Shown: piece after piece, positions 35,045 through 49,902 of the stretch | Layout of the letters: every line of letters begins with the position of its first letter | Numbering within the stretch: position 1 is the first letter of the stretch | NCBI GenBank assembly: GCA_017591395.1 | Contig: WEDG01003494.1 | Span: forward strand, 186,001-250,000 | Length of the DNA stretch: 64,000 bases | Source of the DNA: Schistocephalus solidus | Taxonomy: Eukaryota > Platyhelminthes > Cestoda > Diphyllobothriidea > Diphyllobothriidae | Direction of reading: 5' to 3' | Made by a program: the position numbers and the translations under genes | Notes under the pieces: model-generated | The model's database searches: none | Seen by the model: the letters and a program-made list of their open reading frames with translations, nothing else | Told to the model about the DNA's origin: nothing

Positions 35045-35287
35045 GGAGGAGGAGGAGGATGAGGGAGGAGGGATGAGGAGGAGGATGAGGAGGAGGAGGA
35101 GGGAGGAGGAGGAGAAGGAGGAGGAGGAGGAGGAGGAGGAGGAGGAGGAGGAGGAGGAGGAGGGAGGAGGAGGAGGAGGAGGAGGAGGAGGAGGAGGAGG
35201 GAGGAGGAGGAGGAGGAGGAGGAGGAGGGAGGAGGAGGAGGAGGAGGAGGAGGAGGAGGAGGAGGAGGAGGAGGAGGAGGAGGAGGG
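35045..35287 (+). repeat. (GGA)n microsatellite
   Basis: About 240 bp of GGA/GAG with occasional GGGA slips, wholly purine on the plus strand. The polyglutamate, polyarginine and polyleucine frames crossing it are artefacts. Confidence 0.95.
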
Positions 35288-36566
35288 AAAAAAAGGAAAA
35301 GAGCGGATTAGAGGTCCTGACTATGCAAATGGTCTGACGGGTGTCCTGCATAATAGTCACTGCAGTGAGGTTAAATCAGCAGCGATTGCATTTCTTGAAA
35401 CTGCAACGCATCGTTCTATAAGCAATCTGTCACGGACTTAAAAACCAATCCCTTTAAAGATCTGGGGCTAAAATTCCACGGGAAATATGCAAAGTTTGGC
35501 TTGAAAATGCCATCAAAAGCGTTCATGAGTACGGAAAAATAAAACAAAAAGATTCATGGACTGCCACTTTTTTGGCTGGAATTTTCAACTGCCTGCGTGG
35601 ATCCTAAACCCCGAAATTCCATGCAAAACAGAGAGGCCAATTTTCTGCCCTGAAAAGAATGGTCACTAAATTATGCGTTGGGTAGGGTTCCGGATTCGCC
35701 CTTGTGGACGAGGTCTCGAGATTTAGCGTAGACTTTTAAACCAGTCTGCCTAACGACCAGCATAAGTTGCTACTGGAATAAGCGAAGTAAGCAAATCCTC
35801 TTAGTGGGACGTTTCGACACAATCGCAAGATAAACAGTTTCTGACGGCGCAACTGCTCAAACTACAGCCTACCTCAGTTTACAACAAGTTTTCGGTTGGG
35901 CACCGAAGAGGCCCAGTTAAGAGTAACGAGATTTTTCGATAAATATTGGATGCGCTAGTGCTATTTGAAGGAAGGCAAATTATGACCCAGTTTCAGGAAA
36001 CTGTACTCGAAGTTTGGGACCATGGTTTTCTCTGTCAACGATCCCTCATCGAAAAGAAAAGCGAGTAAACACTGCGAGAAAAATCATAGCATTTGGAGTG
36101 ACAAGAAGACGTGTCGAATTTGTTGCTACTAGGAAATACATACGAGAGCATAAGGAAGGGTTTTGGTTTAAAGGCGATAGGCGTAGGTTTAAAAAGATAA
36201 GGCTCACGAACGTCCCTTCTAAAGTGTTATGACTTGCGTGCGAAGTTGAGCATGTAAGATTAGGAAGATTTGTGCGGCATAGAATTCACCCCCTCTTGCC
36301 ACAAGTGGCAAACACGAGTCAACGTACCCGGAGGCAAGATCAGAGACGGTGACGGCCTCAGTGTAGAACCTCGGTTTTCCCGTATCACAACACCCATCTG
36401 GCTCGTCCACCAGGCCGTTACTGGGTGTCATTGCGACGCTTATCAAATTTTCATGGAGTGCACGTGTGTGTAATCGCCGGGGGAAATGAGCACATAAGAA
36501 CGAGGTCCTGAGCAGCCTGGCATTGGGGTTAGGCAACTGGTATGATGGCGGGTTGATTGAAGAGAT
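35288..36566. other. Anonymous sequence
   Basis: No supported gene. A 7-bp-arm palindrome (ttgccacaagtggcaa) lies at about 36297-36312. Confidence 0.35.
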
Positions 36567-37796
<1,230 letters not shown>

Positions 37797-37943
37797 CAGT
37801 AGTAGTAGTGGTGGCGGTTGTAGTAGCAGTAGTACGCACAATAATAATACTAGTGGTATTATTATTAGTAGTAGTAGTAGTAGTAGAAGAAGTAGTAGTA
37901 GTACTAGTAGTCGTAGTAGTAGTAGTATTAGTAGTAGTAGTAT

Positions 37944-38020
<77 letters not shown>

Positions 38021-38039
38021 ATAGTAATAGTAGTAGTAG
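37797..38039 (+). repeat. (AGT)n microsatellite
   Basis: About 240 bp of AGT with ATT, AGA and AGC variants in the first half and purer at the end. It is the complement-type motif of the (ACT)n array about 1 kb upstream, so the two arrays form an inverted pair of repeats. Confidence 0.95.
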
Positions 38040-39451
38040 CAAGGTCGGGTCACGTAAACATAGCCCTGACTCGTGCGTCCACCCTCGCGGAACAAGTCAC
38101 TTTGTCAAAACAACACCTGCGCCTATTCACACTCCTTTAGAATTCTGCAAACCCGGTGGAGGAACCGGCAAAAGGGTGAATAGTGGTTCACATTATGACA
38201 GGAACGTGAGGCCGGTCTGGTTCTCGCGACCACCTAAATGTAAACAGACGCGGAGGGATGTCGTTACCCGCCCCGTTCAAACTGCGTGCCTTTTAGGTAA
38301 ACAAACCAGGTGGCAGAAGGCAGACTGGAAAAATTAGCAACAGGTCTCATGGCGCATCTGTCTCTAGTAGACGCACACGCTTAAAATCCCTGTACCCCTT
38401 CCACCGGACTGTCCCACAAAGCCTAATGAGAAGGACACAGGTGTGCCTATGCGCATGCCAGTCGGAAGGATACCCCCACATTAGCTTCCGATCCTAGAGC
38501 TATACTCTGAGGATATGTTCCTACGCGTCTTAAAAGTATCCGTGTTGTGGAGTTGGACCATATAGTTATTTGGATGCGCTGTTGTGTTAGATTCAAAGAG
38601 ATGCAACATAGTCTGAGGCTTTATAGTGCGTCAGACAGCGTGCCCAATCTCATCTCTAGTTAGTTAAACACATATTTACCTCTATCACATAATAAGAGAG
38701 AGAGAAAGAGAGATCCAAATTGATCCCAGTGTTTTATTACAGTCTCGAATCTATCCGTGACTGCGTCCTCCGTCAGAATGAGGGTGGGGGCTGCAACAAC
38801 TTCTATTAACTATGACTTTGAGGACAACAATCTTCGTTGAGAGGTTCGAAGTTCTCGTTGAAGTTTGCTTCGTGTGTCTGTAGAGACCAGCAGGTGTGTG
38901 ACAGACGTAGGCGATGGTTCCGTCAGGTCAGTCACGGAGCCCGCGCCTGTTTATTGCCAATTTTACTTTGTGTTATTGCTTGAAAAGAATGGGTGCGTGC
39001 AGAGAGACTGAGGTGTAGACTAAGCAAGATTCTAACAGTACAAGCCAGTGCAGGTGCAAGTTCGAACTGCACTCTCAGGACAGTAGCGATCTCGTCGCTT
39101 GTGACGGACGAACTGGCCCGATGCATTGAGCATACATGTGTAGAGTAATAACTCTGAGGGAATGACCCTCGCACAGGGTGGCTTGCTGCTCCAGATGGCA
39201 ATGCTGCACTGCCACCGTCGGCCGCCCATCTCCCAATTATAGTTTGAAGAAACTGAGTTTAGCATAGCGGTTGCACTCCCGGAGAGGGTCCAGCGTTAAA
39301 CTGGCAAATAATAGAAGGGAGAAATAGTGTCAGGTCAGTCAGCCACCTCGTAAGCATCAGTACTGGCCAAGTCTTATTGGCCCACAACGTATGCGGAAGA
39401 GCAAGACGGATGCAATAAACTCTAATATTACTTCGCTCGACACAACCACTA
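38040..39451. other. Anonymous sequence
   Basis: Short frames only. Confidence 0.35.
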
Positions 39452-39458
39452 TCACCAC

Positions 39459-39492
<34 letters not shown>

Positions 39493-39495
39493 CCC
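39452..39495 (+). repeat. Short (CCA)n(CCG)n array
   Basis: Three CCA units then about ten CCG units; the only G+C triplet array in the window. Confidence 0.9.
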
Positions 39496-42400
39496 ACGTT
39501 AGTTCAACCGCCGTAGTCCGACGATGTTCACTAAGGGAGACTGGTCTCTCTCGTCTTTGTTGGCATGGTTAATTCCCCAGGAGTATTATTTAGAATAGGG
39601 CTACGCACTAGAACAAAATTACAGGAATGCAAATGCGTAGAGATGAAAGCTGAAGCTTGTATACGACTCTTCTATACACAAAACCATTACAAACACATAG
39701 ATGTCCGGAGAGAAGACGATTGAGGTTGGATAAGTTTTCCTGTTGTGCGGACACATAATTCAATTCCTGAGGTTTGCAAGGGGCAGTAGGATTTGGGTTT
39801 CAGACCGAACGCATTAATGAGGTTAGATCAGCCGCGGGCATCACTAACATGAATGGCAAAAAGGCTGGATGACTAAGGCTCATTAAGATGAAAGCCTTTG
39901 TCCATCCGCCCACGTATTTCAACGAAGAAAAAAGGACAGCCCCAATCACGTGCGTAGACAGCAAACGGCATCATAGGAAGCCCAATGAGGAGGAGGAGGA
40001 TGGGGAGAGGGGAGGAGAATGCGGCAACATCATTGGTGGGCAGGAAACGTGGTAACGGAGCCGGCTAGCACGCGCTCAAAGCAAGGAACGTGATCGGTCA
40101 AAGGTACCAAACGCACGTGGAGTTCGTATGGAGCTTATCCCTTCCGATCGGTTACTAACCCAAGCAAGGCGCCTACGTTCACCCGGGCTGATTCTTTTTG
40201 CCGGCGTTAATTCTGTGAAAGACGCATGAGTGCAATAAAAAGGCACTGTTGCAAATCATCTCAGTGTTTAGAGGAAACATGTGGATAGACACTCACCAAG
40301 TTTGGCGTGTGAGGCATGCGTAACATCCCCGAAAATTTGACGGATGTCCTCGGGTCTAAGAATGGCCGAGCGCGTTCGCACTAGGAACGCCTTGATAAAA
40401 TGGAGAACAGCATATTAAGAAGCAGGATGAAGAAAACCGCAGTCATTATAGCAGAAAAGACTCCCGGTAATATTTGTCTTTTCAAGTGCTTGCTTACCAG
40501 TAATTTTAGGTTCAAAACTGGAGAGAAGATCAAATAAAAATGCTAAAAAATATACGCAGAGAACAAGTGAAATACTGACAGCACACCTGTTGGTTTCATT
40601 GTTACAGTACACAATATTTGCGTTATTTCTAGCGTTTAATAGATTATAGGCCGTTGCGCGGCTGTTGTCGGGGCTCGAGGGTGGGCCCCAAGGCAGAATG
40701 GGACGAGTGAGTTCCGTTAGCGATCAGTTAGTATCCATCCACCAAGATTAACAGCTTCCAGTGACAAGAATTTAGTTAGAATAGGAATTTGCTTAATTCA
40801 GCATTATTCGCAAAAATAATATGCTAAAGGCGACTTGGCGGAACGCTAATGAAACTCGCTAAAGGGACACAATACAAGCATGCCTATCCATCTATCCGTC
40901 TTGTGACGGTCACACACCGGCGTACATTCGAGGAATTTTTTACTCCCCGTTGTCAGTCGTTCCGCCCAGTATTATAACCAATCGGCTTGACTCAGACCGG
41001 TCATTTTAGTATGGGAGAAGAAAGATTGGGAGAGAAATCTGGTTATAAGCTAGCACTTAGTTCCGTTACTATAAACCGATAAGTCCGCTGTAAAATTCTC
41101 ATAACGCCCTATTAGTCGTGGGGAGGAAGTTTGCGAGATGACGAAATAACCGAGTTCTAATCCGGGTCAGGCTGCGATGGCCTCATCTTACTCCTCGTCA
41201 ATGAGAGAACTGACATCATCTGAAGACCGGCTCCTGTGGAGTTCGGGAACGGCTCGTGTGCGGTACAGGTAGACGTGGCTTTGCTTTGCCTGACATTGCA
41301 CTTACGCCACGCCGTATTGGCACCGTCCTGCCACTGGAAAACTGTAGGTATGCAAATAGATTGAGATATATTCTAGGCAAGTCTGTTTCACTATAAACAA
41401 CTCCAGGCGTAATTTGCAGCCAAGCTCTCTTAGGAAGAGTGTTTGACCTCATCGCTTGTGAAGGTCGAGCTCTCGGGCTATTGTATAGGTCGTCCAAAGG
41501 ATGTCACATCCGAAATATGCAGACGCGCCAGAGCTCCTGTGTACCTATGATGCATATAAATCCATCATAAGTAACGGTAGGAGTTATTTCGGATTTAAAG
41601 CTCAGGGAGATCGTTGACCTATCAGACTGATGATTTCTACGGGAGGACGCGACTTACCATCGGAATTACAGCCTGAACTATAAGGCGGAGGTCTCCCAGC
41701 TGTGTAAAAAAACCCATATAGGGTTCTCATAGCTTGACACGGGGATCCCGCTAAAGCTGTGACGGTAACCCTTTGCAACGCTACTTTTTCAACCTATTAG
41801 TGAATAAATGTGCGAAATATAGCAACCACAAGACTACAGTGGTAGTAAACGCATACGCGAAACAATTAGGGGTCGTTAATTAATGCTGTCCAGCAGATTT
41901 TTGTCTGGGTACGCCTCTACTTTTAATTTAGCCTTATATGTTGGTGCATTGACCAAAGCCAGAACGCGGATTCCATTCTCAGGGTGGCCAAACACTCCCA
42001 ACTGCATTAAAATCTCTGGCAATAAAAAGCAGGAAGATATACAAAAAAATACTGGAATTTAAGAGACAGGTATTACGGCTTTAGTCAAACTTATTGCAGT
42101 GCACATATAAATCTACGAAATTCTCAACGTTTATTGCGCTTTGGGCGCAAGCGGTCGATATGGCCTTAGTTGCCTAATGGCTGCAAAATGTCCGAACAGC
42201 GAAGCGGTATCGGCATGGAGACTGCAGACCTGACAAGGGTTATCACGGAATATAATCCCATAAATATATGCTTTCAATAAATTATCACCGGGTTTGTACA
42301 ATTATCCAGTAGGTTTGGGCAACACGGATTATTGAAAAGCATGGAATAGATCGACCGTTTCACAAGAATTAAGTTCGTAATGAAGAGAATCTAGGATGAC

Positions 42401-45400
42401 CTTGAGGCCATATTCATCTTCGAATGTGTAAACGTTCGGCTGGTCATGCATACGGACAGGAAAAAACAGGTTTGCTTCGCAATCCTCGACAACTATGGCA
42501 TACACAGACAGTTCAGTTCCCGCCAATGGTCATCGTCCAATCCCTGGGTACAGAGTTACATGCTCGGAGGCAAACTTTCAACAAAATCCTGATCAACGGT
42601 GGAATTAACTAATGGCTCCTCAAAGCTAGCGAGGCCTTTTAGTATGGAGTTTTCGCGGAGTTCTCCTACGATATTGCTCCTGGGGAGGGCAGATAAGAAA
42701 GGCAAAACCAGGGCTATAAGGAAGCCCAGAACAGGTTGTTAAACAGTGGATTCGGAAAAATTTCCCCATAGCATCACCAATCTCGCAGAGCCTCATCTTC
42801 AAGACACGATTAACGAACAGAAATAGTGGCATTTTCTGGAGGCCTAAGTTGTCAAAAGCCTCGATATCCCTTAAAGCAGAAGCACATAGAAACCTCGTCT
42901 TGAAATCGTACCCTAGGATGACTTTGATTGAAGCCGCATAGATGCTGATCCCTGTTTGCCGAAAAGCCTCGTGTTGAGACTACAGACAGAATACCAAGAG
43001 TCGTCAAAACATGTGCAGCAGTTGTACAGGACGGTTTATATCCTAATGTGGGTAGCTCAGAGGAACCGAGGTGAGGATAAAATTTGATCGTCTTGAGTAT
43101 TTCATCACCTAGAATTAGGAAATAACGATGACGGTGTAAAACCGCCGAGTAGCACCTTTGGTTTTGAAAATTCCGTTTCGGGCCCAACTACCGAGCAACA
43201 ATGACTATGCGGTTAATTGCCTTTCCTCGAAAGATTTCTCAGTTAAAGCGATATACTTTGTAGGATTAAGGGTCTGCTGCCGTTGGATATGCTCGTAAGT
43301 GTTGATTACTATGGGCAGAACCGAGCCCACTGCATCATTGAAGAGGACACACACTGTTTAGATGATGGCGTCAAAAGTGAAATGCTCGGTCCCTTAGTCG
43401 CAAAGCTCGAACATTTCTTCGCTTGGGCGTCAAATCGTTATCAGTCTGGACCTCCAAAGGAGCACTTACGTTAACCAAGCCGAGAACTTCAGCGAAACCA
43501 ATAAAACAGAACCAAGTATCCTTTTTTTAACAGAAAGTTACAGTTACAGGATTGATCGCCCCAACCATTTGGGGGGGGGGGAAATATTTTTTTGCTTATT
43601 CGTCAGGCTCTGGCGGAACGAAGGTGGTGCAGGAGGATATTCACGAAGAACTTGACAGTGACATCGATTAAGCTGTGTGGTTGTGGCATTTCAACTGGAT
43701 TCTCGTCTTAAATAACGGAAATGATTCACACTTATTGTGTCACATTTTCTGAAACATTTCCTCCAACCACTCAGGCAGTCGCTTTTGTAGACTTCAGCGG
43801 CTCGGTTGTTTAGAAGACAGTGAACGAAGAATTATCTTTCTGCAGCAGAGGACGGTACATAGCGGTGGTCACATGACAACCTTGCGGAGCCATGTCAGAC
43901 AAATGCAGAGAGGACAAGTGAAGTAACTCGGAAAACTGCTCTTTACTGGCGGCATTGGCTTACTCGGTGACTGGATGAGTTAACTGATCGCTGAATTGTA
44001 CACAGAGGCAAGCCGAAAAAGCTGGCACAGTTTTAGTGTGCCACCGACAGTGGAGGCTCATTCCAATTCGGTACCCTCTGACTGACAACGTCGTTTGAAG
44101 ATGCAGAGCTGTACAGTTTGCGATTCGAGCAATTCGGGCGTTCTGCGCGTCATCAGCCAAATGATCGTAATGTAGGCTTTAGGTGTGCGCTTGTTGCCAC
44201 CTAGGTGATTGGACAAAGCCTCAGCAGTAGTGTTCGTAAAACGGGTAAATTCCTTATTCTCACAAGGGAAGACCATGAGTTATCAGCAAAGCGGAGGATT
44301 TAGTAACGTAAAGGTGGTTACCGGTTTCACATGACCACAGGTTGCGAACACTGGGCTTTTGGGGACGAGGGAGTTTTCGAGAATGCCTTGAGACGCAAGG
44401 GCAGTTGCGATCTCACTGACCTTTGGTCTGATCTGTGCCTGCCGCCCCTCCCGGCCCATTGAGATTAAATTTCCCAAATGCTCACCGAAAAGAATGTGAC
44501 TAACCTGGGTGAAAGTCCTCTAATCATCCAATGTCTCTCTCGGTGCTGAGACCTGGTGTAAGCCAGGACCACCTCGTGCGCCTCAGTAAAATCACGAAAC
44601 CGGTTATTAGAACGGTACAATTTAGTGGACTCCAAGTGTCGGAGGAAGTGGCGGGTAGTTTTGCCAGTTCTGCCAGCATGTGCGTCCAAATTTCCTACCA
44701 TTTACTGGATTTCGCAAGCAGACAGCATGCACACGGTGAGGGGAGGGAGGTTCCCACGCCATGAGCGCCTGATTCGCCTTCGGCTTTAGCGCGAGCGCCA
44801 CGTCTGCCGGATTTGTCAAACACGCCGCTGTAATAAAGGTGGTAAGAGTTCTCAACTTCCAAAAACTCAGATAGTTTTTGTGCCGAACTCAGGCACCCGG
44901 GATTCTGGCAGAAGGGCAGCGCCATGGCCATGTAATGAGGGCACAAATAGCCAGATTTTATGTGCCTGGGTGTTTGCAACTGTTCACTTTATAGTTGACA
45001 ACGCAGTTTTCTTCTCTTTGCCAAAGAATTTCCGTTTGCTTAAAATAGTCCCTTCATATTGGTGGACCACAAGTGACGGCAAAGTTGGACGTAAAATTTG
45101 AAGCACACTTAGTGACTTGTTGCGCTTAGCAGGTTTCACGAAGACCTTAGCACCTAAACTATAGCGTCCATCGGATAGTGGCGTATAAAGAGCCCTAAGT
45201 TAGCGGTAGTCATTTATCCAGAAATAATGTGGATAAATTGACCTATTAACAGCCTTTTACTGCAAGTGTGCAGATTGAACTTGAAAGTTATAGTTGGTTG
45301 CTTCACGAAAATGTGACGATAATCCGCTACAATCCCCAACTAACCATGAAGAGACGTAATCTCAAACAATGATATGAAAAGGTATTTTTTTGTTGATGAA

Positions 45401-48260
45401 GCTAGCTTGACGTCCAATTGGTGGAGTGGTCTCAGACTGTTTGTCTAGGATTTAAGACGAGGGGGCTCGGGAAATTGAGAACCCCGGTTGGTTAACTGAC
45501 CACGTCGTCATGACTGAGGAGTATCGGCCGTTGGTAGTAACTAAAAAGCGAACTGTGACGTTTTTTACGCCAGATGTTACACTTTCCTCATACGTTATGC
45601 ATGCGGCAGAACGCATGATGCGGTACATCGCTCCTGATATTCGAGAGCACCATATTGCCTGCAACTGATGACCAGAGTGATACCCAGAAACTTACCAACC
45701 ATTGCGAAGCATGTAAATTTACCCACTTATCGGAACCGACTATTACCTCGTGACTTGAACTCGACTGGCTAAATGGCAACGGGAAAGTGGACTAGCAGTG
45801 AGGGTGGAGGACGTGCACTCCGAAGTTAAATGTTGGACGTAGCCCGTCAGTCAGACGCCAACTTATGTAACCGCCGAGCCGACCTATCTTCAGCCACCAG
45901 TTCGGTAAAAACCAAAATTAATCGAAGATCAGCAAGAAAGACAACATAAGACCTGAATATTGCTTGTATTTATTCCCGATATCGCGCTTGTCTGAAGAGG
46001 CGGAGCATCATGAATTTACTGTTTGACCAACAGACTCATGTAATGTGCACAACCAAACTAACTACTGCCAAAGTTAAAGTAAACTTTTCCACTAGATTAA
46101 AAATTTGTGTGCTTGAGGCTACTTAGACAGGATAGATGCGTACACGAAGTACAAACTTCGAGAAATATTTTTACCTTGGAAGGAACAGTTAATTCAAAAA
46201 GGGTCTTGCAATAAGAAAGCACAGCATATAGGGGATAAAAAAGAATAAAATAGTTGAGTACCGGGAAAAAGACTCGAGATTTCGGACGTTTTTAAAGAAA
46301 ATGGAAAAAGAACATGCAGAATATTACGAGGTATGAAGTTGATTCGTGTTACTGCACACGCCCGAATTAATCTTAATATAACCTATAAGCGGAGTCGGTT
46401 CAAGTTCCCGGAGCTGACTGCACAGAATTTATCAAGACAGTGCTCAAATATTCGTTCCGACCTTTAACATAACAAGCATGCCGCTTCCAACAGCCCATAG
46501 CTGGCGCGAGGCAGCAAAATAAAAACGTAAGAAGTGTGCGTCAGTATAACGTTGACAAATATGAGGTGCTACTCACCAATCAAATCAGAGAAACAGGCAA
46601 GAAATTCACGAAAAATGACGGGAGTGTGAATAAACGTCTGTTCATACTCGAAAAAATACTCAGTTGCCATCAGAGAACTGAAGTTCCAATGCGGCAAGGT
46701 ATTCGATGAACGCCTAACCAACTGATCTAGTTGAAGACAGACGAACAAAGAAAAGGTTACATCTGGGTGGAGGGTTGCAAAAAAACGTTAATCACCAAAG
46801 GTTGTGCTAAACCCCCCACAGACCATTACTTTATGTCGGCAGTGCGCACCGTCTTTACTCGAATACCGGAACGAGGGGAGCCGAAACACCGTTTGCCAGA
46901 AAGTTTCATCCACACAAACAAACAAAGAGCTTTAGTATAAGTGAATAGACACCTCCTGACAAATAAGAAATTCTGTAATTCAACCAGCCTAAAAGTGCGC
47001 TAAAATGCGTCCTAAAGTGAGCGGACTCGAAAGACCGACATTTTTGTAAGCAACGTAACGGAGATCGAGTGGCAGTCAGCGAAACCTGCTGGTATTAAAC
47101 CTGCAAGATTTTTCTAGCGCCAGAAATCTACAAGGCAGATGCTACAGTCAGATTGATTGCAGCGCCCATAGTAAGTTCCCCCTAGGATCTTGTCAAATGA
47201 TCAGCTCGAGCAATTAACCTCCTCAGAAAACTTTCATTAGGTCCGTCTCCCCAGCTGCGCATTTTGGTTTTGCCAACGAAAACATTTCTTGTTTTATGGA
47301 GGTGCTTACAAAGAAGTCAGGGGAACTCCTATGAAACTTTTCACACTCTTTCTGGTCACGGATCTTGTTTTGTGTGAACGGAGGAAAGAAGATGGCTGTA
47401 TTTTGCCACAGACCACCTGACTCGCTTGTAATGCTTGTAAGGAAGTCAGTGCACTTGCATAGTTCTACCTTCCTGAAAAATCAAACTTATCGTAGAAGAG
47501 AGCTCCCCAGAAGGAGTTACTGTCTTCGATAAACCCATAAAAATGAACGCAAACAGCAAAATGTCTAAAGACTTAGAGAGGAGATACATGTACATCACAA
47601 GAATATGGACAACCTTTCATCAGCAGACGTAAACGAGGTTAACAGAGAGAAGTTGACGATGACGGGGAGGAGACACAGCTAAAATTATGATATGCGCTGG
47701 CACGGAGAGTGCAGTTCTTCAGACGCAAACATCCTGGGCTGATACTTACATGTTGTCATCGTGCACACATGCACTAGCAGCCACACTGTACAGACAAGTC
47801 GTGTGCATTAACGATTACGAAAACCCCGTGTTACGTATCACAGTACGTTTGCAACTTGCCCAGGCAAATGTACAGATTCCCTAGGGACTGTAGCTTTCGT
47901 GGGAGTAGGCCCGGAGCACGAGAAAGATACCCACTGCCTTTTATTGCTGCTCTCTATAAAAGACACCGTCTCGCTGTCTATATCACAGTAGAGAACCTAG
48001 TGAGGTAGAGCGTATGCGAATCAGACCAGGCGTCCATAAACGAACTGTAAACAGCTGGGGGCGCAAGTGCGAGCAGGCCATGCGATTGACTATCTTCCTC
48101 TTGTACATCGTTACCTGGGATCGAACTTGGCGGAAGGGCAAATACCTCATAATGCTGAACTCTTTTTCGCCTTCTCGAATCTTCTTTTTCATTGTAAACA
48201 GAGTAAGTTTATGGGGTTCCTTTGCCATGAAAGATAGTCCTACGTAGCGGATAAACGTAC
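39496..48260. other. Long anonymous region with a few unassigned frames
   Basis: No repeat family named elsewhere in the window is seen here. The minus-strand frame at 42329-42526 (about 65 codons, ending TVDLFHAFQ) and the frames at 44058-44979 have protein-like composition. I cannot assign them, and they lack clear splice borders. They may be remnants of an old element. Confidence 0.3.
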
Positions 48261-48472
48261 TTTGCCAGTCTTCACGATCTGCCTGATTAGGGCCATGGCG
48301 TTGTCTTCAACCTCAGGATGGTGGAAGACAGCAACAAGTACAGACATTGGGTCCTCAATAGGAGCCAGTTCGAGAGATCCAGCGGTTTTTGGGACGATTG
48401 AGCAGGTCTCATCGAAACTGATTTTCAAGTTTACGAGATCTTGTACAGCAACAGCAGCAGTTGAGCTGGCGT
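48261..48472 (-). CDS. Candidate internal host exon, function unknown
   Basis: On the minus strand a pyrimidine-rich run (ttttttttttcggttgctccag) makes a good 3' splice site, followed by 212 nt with one open frame of 70 codons, then AAA and a GTACGT donor. The encoded segment begins ASSTAAVAVQDLVNLK and ends ALIRQIVKTGK. It is acidic and helix-like with normal amino-acid composition, unlike the repeat-derived frames around it. The exon would enter with two bases of a split codon and leave in phase 0. I do not recognise the protein, and no partner exon could be fixed nearby. The plus strand also has a 113-codon frame here, so strand choice rests on the splice signals and composition. Confidence 0.4.
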
Positions 48473-49427
48473 CTGGAGCAACCGAAAAAAAAAATGGTGG
48501 ATCAGATGCAGTTTGCCAGACAGTACAGACGAGCGAACAAGTTTCAGTTGAAAATGGTGAGTTTGAAAGGTCAGCGCAAAGATCATTAGCTCACTATAAG
48601 TGAACGAGTGGGAAAGGATAAACATATAAAACGCTAGATCATTAAAATGCTCTGCCATACGCCGGCCAACTTTCGGAAATGTCCGCCTGCCACAACATTG
48701 GGCTAACAAAAAAGGATGCGACACGTCAGTTGAATCGTTCTCAGAGAAAGGGAATGCAATAGTAATTTTATTGTGATACAGATAAGGGCTCGATGAATAG
48801 TGGATTCGTAATTTTAAGTAATTTATAAAAACCGACTTACACAGAAAAAAATAAGTTGGAAGAAACTAAAAGGGACGTACTGCCGGTAAAACCTAATCTA
48901 AACTTAGGAGGAACTGTGGAGCAACTTAAGCCAAGGATGGATAGGCGTCACCAGAAGCAAAGCTCGACGTTTTCGTTCGAAAACCAAGTATAATCGGGGA
49001 GTATCTTCCTACGACCAACAGAATGGCTGACTGAAACCACTGCATCTGTGATAAGATTGACCAGCAATAAAGATGGAAGTAAGAACCAGCAAAGGCCCTG
49101 GATGGATCCTGCAAGGAAAATGTCGGAGTCTTTTACCGAGTTACTCGCCTTTACCTTCCAATAAGGGTTACAGGAGTGCCGGGAACATATAACACGCTTT
49201 GCACGAGATCGATATGAAGAGGGGGGGGGGAGGGCATGCGGATTCCTGATGTTTAACTTTCAGGCAAACGGGACATGGGAGTTTTCCAAATGAAGGTATT
49301 ACTGCTGCGGACTCATTATAGATCACGAACAGGCCCCAAATAGAGAATAATACCGAGAATCGAGGCGAATTCTCACACTCCAGGCGTATGGATAAATAGG
49401 AAGGAAGAAGGCTATTCGATAGCCGGA
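48473..49427. other. Anonymous sequence
   Basis: No supported gene; the minus-strand frame 48926-49114 has no motif. Confidence 0.3.
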
Positions 49428-49461
49428 ATCCAGTAAGATTTCGAAAGCTCAGATGAAACAG
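49428..49461 (+). mobile_element. Penelope-like 3' terminal fragment beside a microsatellite
   Basis: ccagtaagatttcgaaagct at 49430, then caga and aaacagcc, matches the Penelope end at 53429-53486 (ccagtaagagttcgaaagct ... gaacagcc). In both places the conserved cagcc is followed immediately by a triplet array. Only the last 34 bp or so are left here. Confidence 0.6.
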
Positions 49462-49902
49462 CCTCCTCCTCCTCCTCCTCCTCCTCCTCCTCCTCCTCCT
49501 CCTCCTCCTCCTCCTCCTCCTCCTCCTCCTCCTCCTCCCTCCTCCTCCTCCTCCTCCTCCTCCTCCTCCTCCTCCTCCTCCTCCTCCTCCCTCCTCCTCC
49601 TCCCTCCTCCTCCTCCTCCTCCTCCTCCTCCTCCTCCTCCTCCTCCTCCTCCTCCTCCTCCTCCTCCTCCTCCTCCTCTCCTCCTCCTCCTCCTCTCCTC
49701 TTCCTCTTCCTCTTCCTCTTCCTCTTCCTCCTCCTCTTCCTCCTCCTCCTCTCTCCTCCTCCTCCTCCTCCTCCTCCTCCTCCTCTTCCTCTTCCTCTTC
49801 CTCTCTCCTCTCCCTCCTCCTCCTCCTCCTCTCCTCCTCCTCCTCCTCCTCTTCCTCTTCCTCTTCTTCCTCCTCCTCCTCCTCCTCCTCCTCCTCCTCC
49901 CC
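49462..49902 (+). repeat. (CCT)n microsatellite
   Basis: About 440 bp of CTC/CCT triplets. Slips and CTCTTC variants concentrate in the last 230 bp. Entirely pyrimidine on the plus strand. Confidence 0.95.

Noticed and set aside
44058..44979. Minus-strand frames resembling LTR-retroelement pol fragments
   Set aside because: No protease, RT, RNase H or integrase motif could be pointed to; similarity was only impressionistic.
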